64,000 nucleotides of DNA, from NCBI GenBank assembly GCA_013180625.2, contig SNVD02012892.1, positions 186,001-250,000 of the forward strand. Direction: 5' to 3'. The notes under the pieces are model-generated. The model was not told where the DNA came from. It saw nothing but the letters and a program-made list of their open reading frames with translations, and did not search any database. A program made the position numbers and the translations under genes. Source of the DNA: Boswellia sacra (Eukaryota > Streptophyta > Magnoliopsida > Sapindales > Burseraceae). This document shows positions 56,577 through 64,000 of the stretch, one piece after another (within the stretch, counting starts at the first letter, position 1; each line of letters opens with the position of its first letter).

Positions 56577-57176
56577 ATCGCTAATGCTATTGTAGGAGTT
56601 AATCTATCACAGACAACATCTATTTGGACCAAACTGAAATTCTGCATATAAAGGATTAAAATAAGTATTTTCAACTTTGGTGGGCCTACCGATATTTGTC
56701 AACGTCCAGGGGGCAGACTGTTATTTTCTGTATCAGGGGATGGATATTTTTTGAACCAGGGGTTCAACTGATATTTTACATCTCAGGGGCTCGATTACCA
56801 TTTTTCACCCAAATCATGAACAGGTTGTTTTTCGGCGTCCAAGCACGATGACTCTTCTTAGGGTTTGTATATCGGCTAATTCTGAGTTGAACTAGATGAG
56901 TGGTGTCGATTCACTTACCACTTTCCGACGACTTTCATGGTGAAAACATTTTTCACAACTTGTTTTTGCGTTTCTGATGTGTTCTAGTCGGAATTTGACG
57001 TCGGCCAAGAAAAGAAACTTGTAGATCGCTGTCTGATCTATCCCATGACGGTGGAGGTGAGATCTCACTTGTGGATTAACAATTTTCTGATGACTTTTCA
57101 GCAGCTTTCCGACAATACTAACGAGGAATTTTGGTTGATGATGGTGTGAGCTTCCTTCTTTCTCCACCCTCTTGTG

Positions 57177-57188
57177 GCTCTGATACCA
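57177..57188 (-). promoter_or_regulatory. Primer binding site, short-LTR copia
   Basis: TGGTATCAGAGC on the minus strand, exact complement of the initiator-Met tRNA 3' end, three bases inside the LTR. Confidence 0.95.
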
Positions 57189-57191
57189 CTT

Positions 57192-57417
57192 TGTTGGATA
57201 TCAATACACAAAATTCTTGAAAACTTACCTTTTATTTTTTTATTTCTTGAATTTTAAATTTCACACATACTTAAACAAATAAGAAAAAACACTCTACTTA
57301 TATAGCACTCATGATAATTCTAATTTTTCTATGAATATAAATCCTAATTCTACTTGAACTCAATTTTAATTCCTAAAAAAACTTAAATCCTAAAACAAAT
57401 AAAATTTATTTCCAACA
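57192..57417 (-). repeat. 5' LTR (element sense) of the short-LTR copia
   Basis: 226 bp, TGTTGGATATCAAT…TTTCCAACA on the + strand, differing from its partner by substitutions and a few indels. Confidence 0.94.
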
Positions 57418-57544
57418 CTGATGAACTTGGTATATAAAATTCAGCACAAATAATAGACATACACAAGGATTTATAAACCTTCCAGATTGGAGTCACCTCC
57501 AATATTTATTGACTTTGGAGCGATATACTTGCTCTCTATTCTAC

Positions 57545-58888
57545 CTAGGAAGTGAAAGCTACAATGTCTGGATCTTGTTGGAAAAGGCACATATCATTTT
57601 CTCCCAAAGATATCCATGCCTCAATTCCATCACCGTCTCTAGTATCCATCAGCATGACAAATTCAACAATAGATTGTACGTGAGTCACTCTATCTGCCTT
57701 TCCCCATCCAAAATCTGGATAAAGTGGCATCCCACACAAGCTTGTAAACGAATAGGCATCTACAAAATCTTTGTAGAATTCTTCACTAGCATCCTCCCAG
57801 GCCTTAGTCACCATCGAGAAAAGGTCAGCAGCGTTCTTTGGTTTTGCGCAATCATTGACTGCCTTTCTTATTGCATCATTAATCAGGCTGAGCAAGTCTT
57901 GCAACTCTACCTCGCTGTTCTTGTTGTCTGGTGTAAATTGAACCATTATAGGCATCAAAAAGTTTCCGAAGCAATCACTGGATATTGGCAGAGATGTCCT
58001 TCCTCGCATGTTCATCGCATGGCTTATCACGGAAGGCCTCAATTGGCCATGTTTAGTCTGAGCTAATCTGATGAGAGCTTTCCATATAACCGCGGTCACC
58101 AGCTGCAGCCGTGAAGGTTGACGTTTCAGCACTTCTGCATCACGCAAACAACCTCTTACAATCGCTTTAAGATTTGCTATTGCGGGAGCATCAAAAACAA
58201 ACGTTCTTGATCTGACCTTCAATCCAGGAACAAATCGAGGCAGCTTAACATGAGGCAGCGCCTCTCTTGTGGGAAAAAACGCAGCCAAGTCAAAGCTGGG
58301 ATGATTAACTTTTTGAAGCCCTACTCGGGTTGCAGTAGCCCATCCATCAAGGAATTTGGTGAATCCGAATCCATCAACTATCCTGTGTGAAAAGCACAAG
58401 CCGATTGCTACTCCACCACACTCAAAGATGTTGCATTGAACCGCAATTAAAGGAGTAGTGGGAGATTCAATTTGATAATCAGGAACCAAATGAATTAGCT
58501 GCCTGCTATCAACATCTCTCCCAAGTAGTGAAGCAAGCTGACCACTTACTTGAGTTACTATAAATTCAACCCCGTGATCATTACAAGCAATCAAGAGATT
58601 TTCTTTAATATATCTTCCTGCTAAAGGGTAAAAGAGGGTTAAAACTTCTGAAAGTGCTTTATCCAACTGCTTAATCCTCTCTCTATTTTTGCCTCCTTTA
58701 TACTCTTTGGTGGATGGATGGAAGAAAATGTAGGGCAGATACGCTGAAGGTAAAAGCTGATCGAGGGACGATATCTTCAAATTGCGACGGGATTCAGGAG
58801 TTGGAATGGCTGGATTTATGAACTTCTTGGAAATGACTTGGACGGGATATTGGGATTGGATTTTTACATCTTCCATGTTGGTTCTCAA
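57545..58888 (-). CDS. BAHD acyltransferase, gene 6 (convergent pair, - copy)
   Basis: Single-exon BAHD acyltransferase, 447 residues from the first Met, or 443 from M5 at 58876. M5 (MEDVKIQSQYPVQVISKKFI) aligns with the start of gene 5 and is preferred. FYPLAGRY at 86-93, catalytic HRIVD at 168-172, NMRGRT at 293-298, DFGWGKA at 392-398, ending IVAFTS. About three quarters of residues appear identical to gene 5 by eye. It points toward gene 5, with the copia element in the spacer, so the pair is an inverted duplicate. All catalytic features are present. Substrate unknown. Confidence 0.94.
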   Translation of the reverse strand: MRTNMEDVKIQSQYPVQVISKKFINPAIPTPESRRNLKISSLDQLLPSAYLPYIFFHPSTKEYKGGKNRERIKQLDKALSEVLTLFYPLAGRYIKENLLIACNDHGVEFIVTQVSGQLASLLGRDVDSRQLIHLVPDYQIESPTTPLIAVQCNIFECGGVAIGLCFSHRIVDGFGFTKFLDGWATATRVGLQKVNHPSFDLAAFFPTREALPHVKLPRFVPGLKVRSRTFVFDAPAIANLKAIVRGCLRDAEVLKRQPSRLQLVTAVIWKALIRLAQTKHGQLRPSVISHAMNMRGRTSLPISSDCFGNFLMPIMVQFTPDNKNSEVELQDLLSLINDAIRKAVNDCAKPKNAADLFSMVTKAWEDASEEFYKDFVDAYSFTSLCGMPLYPDFGWGKADRVTHVQSIVEFVMLMDTRDGDGIEAWISLGENDMCLFQQDPDIVAFTS

Positions 58889-58910
58889 AGAAAACCACTC
58901 TCTCGCTATC

Positions 58911-58921
58911 TATATAATATA
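58911..58921 (-). promoter_or_regulatory. TATA-like box of gene 6
   Basis: TATATAATATA palindromic block 35 bp before the M5 start codon on the minus strand, aligned with the TATA-like box of gene 5. Confidence 0.5.
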
Positions 58922-59920
58922 GTAAGTGCCTGCCAAACTATTTGACTATAGTGACGGCTTAATTAACAATCACCGGCCTATATATCCTTTATGGACAACT
59001 ATTAGATTCTCCAGTTGATTATCTCCAGTTGTGATCTTTACCTAATAAATTTAGGATCCTATGACATGTGACAACTATTAGATTCATTACAATTTGTTTT
59101 TGTTATTTTTAACATCCAAAACCATACACCTTTTTGCTTTTCCAAAAAATATATTTCATCTTCGTCAAACATCACACTTCTCATATTAGACAAACTCTAA
59201 TCATTCTAAAAACACAGTCATCTTTATGAACAAAAAAAATTAACCATACACCAATACATCAACGCTTTCCTTTAGTTCAGAATTTGCATTTGTTTATTTT
59301 TTTATTATTATTTTTCTTTTTTCTTTTTTTTCTCTCCCCTTACTTATGTATATATGAGCTTCTGAAAAATAACCTCACATTCCAGTCTAGTTTCACTTCT
59401 ATTTGAGAGCCTATGCCCTTACAAGAAAAAAAAGGACCTAAATGAAAGATTTTCAACTTTTGGAGAAATAAATCTAAAGCTAATCAGAGTTCCAAGAAAA
59501 ACTTGAACCATCTTCATAAAATTATGTTCATGGGAATCTTCTTATGCAGAATTTCTTTCATTGTTTTTGAGATGGTGAAGAACAATGAAATGTGTTATCT
59601 GTCCTTTGGAAACGAGAAAAGAAGAACAAGAAAATTTGAAATGTAGCAGCTTTTGTTTTTATGTTGACAAAAAGAAACTCTATCGTTTCATATATAAAAT
59701 AAAGACAAATTCGATCCATTGAATCTAATAGTTACCATACGGCATAAGATACTACAAATGTTAGGTAAAGCTAGATCAGGGGATTGTGATCTAGAAGGAA
59801 TAATGACATTTATAAATTCTTTGTATAAGCTAATATAACATAATTTATTTTTACATCATCATTCTTCAGTAAATAAGTTGACTTTATATATTTTCTCTTC
59901 GAACTACTTTATAATACAAG
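58922..59920. other. Upstream spacer of gene 6
   Basis: AT-rich with T- and A-runs (about 59225-59340). No gene seen. Confidence 0.5.
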
Positions 59921-60096
59921 TAATGCTACATCTACAACTAAATCTTATGAGCAACTCTTTACAACTTGAGTTGACAAAAATTTACTGAAGGAAGAAAAAA
60001 CAAAAATGAGTAAGGGAAGTTATAATATCCAGTAGGATTTTATCAACTCAGGTTGTAAAGAGAGTTTGTTATAAATGAGTTGTAGTTGTAGTAATA
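59921..60096. mobile_element. Small MITE with about 50-bp inverted ends
   Basis: The left arm (59921-59976: TAATGCTACATCTACAACTA…CTCTTTACAACTTGAGTTGA) and the right arm (about 60042-60096, reverse complement …ACTACAACTACAACTCATTT…TCTCTTTACAACCTGAGTTGA) form an imperfect inverted repeat around a 65-bp core. A TA or longer AT target duplication is possible but not distinct. Confidence 0.75.
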
Positions 60097-62104
60097 TTCT
60101 TATAGTAAGTCAATTTATATAAAAGAGATTGTATGCAACGTTCCTAAGTTGACTAATATTATTCCTATTAATGATCACTGCAACATTCTATATAAAAATG
60201 GAAATAAGGTAAAATAATCAAAAAAATAAACAAAAGAATATGGCAGATCTTTCTATTTATTTATTATATACAATCTTACCATCATTTAATTTGAGACAAC
60301 GATTAAAGAGTTAATAAGTAGCGGCTAGAATATAGCATGCCACTTTGATACATTATATAGAGTGTTACTGTTTTTACCGCTATTAATGAACCAAGCAATT
60401 CGACTTTTAATAATTTCTTAAATTACTAATCTTCCTTAGTTAAAATTACTTAAAAAGCCAAATCTTAACAAAATTAAAACTACATTCAAATTTTTTCTCT
60501 TATTTAAACTTTCTACACCCCCATGAAAGTTTGAAATGCTAATTTAATTATCTTAGCAAACTAAAATTAAAGCAATAAAGTATCTCTTGGTCTTTAAGCT
60601 TTTCACTATTCGTGGCCCGGGCAAGTGTTTAAATGCAAAACCTAGTGAAACACAAGTGACTAGAGGTTAACTAATTTGTTTGGTTAATATTCATGTTTTT
60701 CAATTTTGAAAATTTCTTTTTGGATCTTTTTTTTTAAACATCAAGAAATCACATCAGTATGATTTATTAAAATTAGAACATGAATACGATCTCCACAAAA
60801 ACAACGAAGAAAAATTGTTGTGTCCTGATAATTACTAATTAAAAATCATTCTCTAAAATTTATCAACTTCCTCGCCTAATCTTTCAGGACCTTAAAAACT
60901 CTGTAATCTATTTTTCTGTTAATCTAATCACTGTTATTAGATACTAATCAGTTATCAATTTATTTTTCTAAGCATTTATTGGAGTAACACGAGTTGAAAA
61001 GGGAAACTACCAAAATAAGAAAACTAATAACCTAAAAGTGATAAATACAATGGATGATTTATTTATAGGTAAGGCTTTTTGCACTCACAAAGTTGCTATC
61101 AAAATTTTGTGAAAATTTGTATTACTACAGTAACCACCTAACAATCATGAACCCTAAATTGATCAAAAAGCTTTTCTTTTTAAATTCCTGCATTACAAAA
61201 TTCTATGCGATTTGTTTCTTCTTCGTAGATACAATGAAGTAATACGTTGTTACAAAATGATTGATCCATTCTACACTATTATTAACTTAAACATCTATGT
61301 CCCCAGGTTTTTTGCAAACCAAATCCACTGCACAGGAATCATGTTAATATCAATAATGTCTTCTTGGAAAGGAGATCCATAAGCGAATCTGTGTATTTTT
61401 CTCATTCATTGAAGCTGCTAGTTTTATTTTAGTATTTCACTAATTCGAGGTGTGAATTATAGATTAATTTTTAGCCAACCTAAAATTCTTCCTTTTGTTT
61501 AGATCTTTCTGTTTGATGTTTTAATATTAACTATATATCTTTTTCAAAATTTATAATAATTCAAAATTAACAACATATTTTCAAAAAATTTTAAACACAA
61601 AAGCTCAAAATTCGTAAAAGAACATAGCCTCAAATCATCTTTCTCTTTATACTTTTTTTTTTGGGGGGATCAAGCTTAATAGAGTAAGAGGAAAGATGGG
61701 GAACAAAGAGGAAGAAGAGGAAGAAGCGTGTAGGAAGCATTTTGGCCTTTTTTTTGGGAATTATAGTGGGGGTGTAGAGAGGAAATATATAATTTAAAAT
61801 TTTTTAAAATGAGTTTATTAAGAAAATTATGTGCGGAGCAATTTTTTGGATGTAAACAATCCCACCCATTATTTCTATTCTTTTTTTTATAAATCCTTAA
61901 AAAAGATGAATGAATAAAATGAATTTTTTTTATATAAGGTAAGGTCTTTAATATGAATTTACTATAAAAGTATATTAATTTGTGAAATTAAATTGGGTGT
62001 TTTTGGTTATAAAATCTGCTAAAAATTTTAAATGAGATAAATTTTGAAGTGAGGTGTGTTTAGGTCATTAGAGATGGGGCAAATAGCACCCCCCTAATAT
62101 ATAT
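60097..62104. other. AT-rich spacer, no gene seen
   Basis: Only low-complexity stretches (T-run with G-run near 61650-61665, AGAGGAAGAAG near 61705-61727). No coding or RNA signals. Confidence 0.5.
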
Positions 62105-62830
62105 TGGATGCAAATTAATAGAGTTATAATTAATTTATGTCTAATATCCACAACTGAGTCCACAGCTGCGATTCCATTAAGTTTCCAACATCCATAATAT
62201 ACCATTGTCTTAAAAGTAAATATATATAATTAGTATTATGTCACCAAAAATTATGATAATGCATGAATTAAGCATGACGCCATCAATCTTTTAGGTTTTA
62301 ACTGATTATTTTTAAGTTGATTCAATACCGGATATATGAATTGATTTATTATTAAACTTAACCTTTTTTACTTAATTTAATAACTCTAATTCTTTTGATA
62401 CTGGAATAATACAAGAGTACAACATTACGTATATTGGTATATTAGAATGCTAGTTTGCGTATTAAGGAGAGGAAGAAGCCAGGGAGTCTAGGAAGAGAAG
62501 CAAATTAAAAAATCAATTTTTTTATTGTAAATAATTAAACAGGAAGCCACAACGTCATAATCATCGAAATACTCAATGGTATAATTAGAAAACTTTCACT
62601 GGAAACGTGTTCAATAAACAAAAGTCATTAGACACGTTTTTGAGCAATTTTTAAATGTTTTTAAGATTTTTTTTTAGAACTATCTTCTATTGAGCTGTCT
62701 TAAAAAAATCTTAATCATTTAAAAATTAAATAATTTCAAAAAATAATTATTTTAAAATTTTAATATTAAAAATATTTAATAAAATTTCATCTATCTTATT
62801 ATCCGATAAAGAATTATAGATTTAAAAAAT
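62105..62830 (+). repeat. Duplicated upstream block, copy 2
   Basis: Second copy of 45640-46400, see there. Its start GGATGCAAATTAATAGAGTT also resembles 44497-44517, suggesting copy 1 was interrupted by about 1.1 kb of later DNA. Confidence 0.7.
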
Positions 62831-63091
62831 GTCTTCTTTTATAATAAAAATAATAATTTTTTAATTATTGAAACGTCTAAAAAACATTATTATAAGAATG
62901 ATTTATATTTAAACGCCTTCTTTTACGTATCCTCTTTAGACCTTTTTGTTGTACTAGAGGGTCTAAGTCCTCCCATAATAGCGTGCGGCTAAATGGGGTC
63001 AAGCCGCATCTAGAGTCGGCTCTTTTAATTTGGCAGGTAATTACGCATATCTACAGCATTAATGCAGCTTGCTGCAATTACATTTAAAAAG

Positions 63092-63148
63092 ATAGCAAGG
63101 GAGCTGTTTTCATCGAGAATCACCATGGGAGATTTGGTTTTCCTTTAG
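63092..63148 (+). pseudogene. Start-codon relic of a BAHD gene
   Basis: AGATAGCAAGGGAGCTGTTT-TCATCGAGAATCACCATGGGA aligns with the 40 bp around the start of gene 5 (AGCTAGTAAGGGAGGTATTT-CAGTGAGAATCAACATGGGA). After MGDLVFL a stop codon follows and BAHD homology ends. Only the promoter-proximal end of a lost gene remains. Confidence 0.6.
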
Positions 63149-63860
63149 AATAAAACATTAAGTTTGCACAAGATCAAATATTTTAGAATTATTCTCTTCA
63201 ATCCCATTTTTTGCCTTTTCAACTTCTACCTCTAAATACACTTAATAAAAAAATTTAAACCTCTATACTTTCCTTATTAGACCTTATTTAATTCCCCAAA
63301 TAACCCTATCTAATTCCCTAAATACCATTTTCAATATAAAATTAAGTTTTTGAATGCACCCATTTTTATTATTGCGCAACTTCTCCAGGTGTATTGTAGC
63401 ACCTGCACGATCTATTATCTTTTTATTCTCACTTATCAAGTTCAGTCGTGTTGTCTGTTGCCAGTTCTTAATCTGGTGCTGGCGCTGGTATTCAAGCGGA
63501 CCTAAAAACTTGTGCAGTGTGTGTATCTCCACCGTTATAACCATGGTTATACTCATCGCTCAGAACACCATCTGAGTTCAGGTTCTGTATTCATCTCAAT
63601 CTATTTGCTATCACTTAGTGGAAAAAAATAGCAAAAAAGAAAAACATAATTTGTGGTAAGGCCCAGTAACAACATTACTGGATCAACCTAGACGTCGAGT
63701 TCAAAATCCAAATGCCAACGATTTTATGAAGAAATTTCACAACAACAAAACGTTCATTAGCGACCACCTTTTCTCAGGGCAAAATATGTCCTCGGTAATA
63801 ACCAACTTTTTCGAAGACTGAACGACCAACCGTTGCTGTGATAAAAAAGTTTCAATTATT

Positions 63861-63976
63861 TTTACCCAGGGGAACTTGCCGTCAGAAATTATAATCAATT
63901 GCCCTCGCAAATAATTCCTTTTACCAAGGGCAGCTTGCCATCGAAAATTATCATAAATTACCCTTGCAGATAATAA
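63861..63976. repeat. Two 58-59 bp imperfect tandem repeats
   Basis: Units start TTTACCCAGGGGAACTTGCC (63861) and TTTACCAAGGGCAGCTTGCC (63920), each followed by AAATTAT-AT-AATT and CCCT-GCA-ATAAT. They could be subterminal repeats of a transposon that continues beyond the window. Confidence 0.7.
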
Positions 63977-64000
63977 GGCTCTCTTCGATAACGTTTTCGG

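Larger units (their letters stand above)
52314..57417 (-). mobile_element. Copia element with short LTRs, structurally complete
   Basis: 5104-bp Ty1/copia retrotransposon on the minus strand with all structural parts. LTRs of 216 and 226 bp (52314-52529, 57192-57417) with TGTTGG…CCAACA ends, and 5-bp duplication CTGAT (52309-52313, 57418-57422). tRNA-iMet primer site at 57177-57188 and polypurine tract at 52530-52537. Gag, protease, integrase, reverse transcriptase and RNase H all appear in order but carry stops and frameshifts. It lies between the two convergent BAHD genes and is a different family from elements M and P. Confidence 0.95.

Noticed and set aside
56600..57167. Minus-strand open frame of 91 residues in the leader of the short-LTR copia
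   Set aside because: Lies between the primer site and gag, has no recognisable domain, and is probably untranslated leader.
63284..63575. Overlapping open frames on both strands near the right end
   Set aside because: No motifs, no plausible promoter or splice context, and short enough to occur by chance.

Overview
The window is nuclear DNA of a flowering plant, most probably a eudicot. It is AT-rich, with long intergenic spacers and plant-type transposons (CACTA, Mutator-like, SINE, copia retrotransposons primed by initiator-Met tRNA). Its host genes belong to the plant BAHD acyltransferase family, in the clade of vinorine-synthase-like alkaloid and alcohol acyltransferases. I cannot name the species from the sequence.

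Left block, about 1-17.2 kb: a head-to-tail array of single-exon BAHD genes on the + strand. Four have intact reading frames: 1-1224 (5' end outside the window), 3575-4984, 6780-8177 and 9961-11367. Two decayed copies follow, at 14457-15686 and 15861-17217. The first two genes are a very recent tandem duplicate, with stop codons 3760 bp apart. Genes 3 and 4 have a probable 5'-UTR intron; gene 2 and the first pseudogene keep acceptor-like sites. Between the genes lie a Mutator-like element with a perfect 9-bp target duplication, a tRNA-derived SINE with a 15-bp duplication, and a probable solo LTR.

Middle block, about 17.8-43.2 kb: nested transposons. An old copia element (gag at 17830-18624, LTR from 37984, both on the minus strand) was split by a 19-kb CACTA element (18720-37962, TAG duplication on both sides). 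This element carries exon relics of two unrelated host genes, an aspartyl aminopeptidase and a quiescin-sulfhydryl-oxidase-like gene. It was then invaded by two copies of one Sirevirus-like copia family in opposite orientation: 19184-26113 minus (duplication AGAGC) and 28351-36953 plus (duplication GAAAC). A second CACTA element of the same family, in opposite orientation (39194-43189), carries relics of a pentatricopeptide-repeat gene and an SDR42E1-like dehydrogenase. Together they form a pair of Pack-CACTA gene-capturing elements.

Right block, about 44-64 kb: a BAHD fragment (46424-46890) behind an upstream block that recurs at 62.1-62.8 kb, a long hairpin (47513-48022), and a convergent pair of intact BAHD genes (50080-51411 plus, 57545-58888 minus). 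These two genes are separated by a structurally complete but coding-dead copia element (52314-57417, duplication CTGAT). Near 63.1 kb only the start-codon region of another BAHD copy is left. The rest is AT-rich spacer with small inverted-repeat elements.

The six intact BAHD genes all keep HxxxD. They differ in the DFGWG structural motif: intact in genes 1 and 4, changed in genes 2 and 3, and followed by KA instead of KP in the convergent pair. This suggests a locus diversifying by duplication, with some members possibly losing function.
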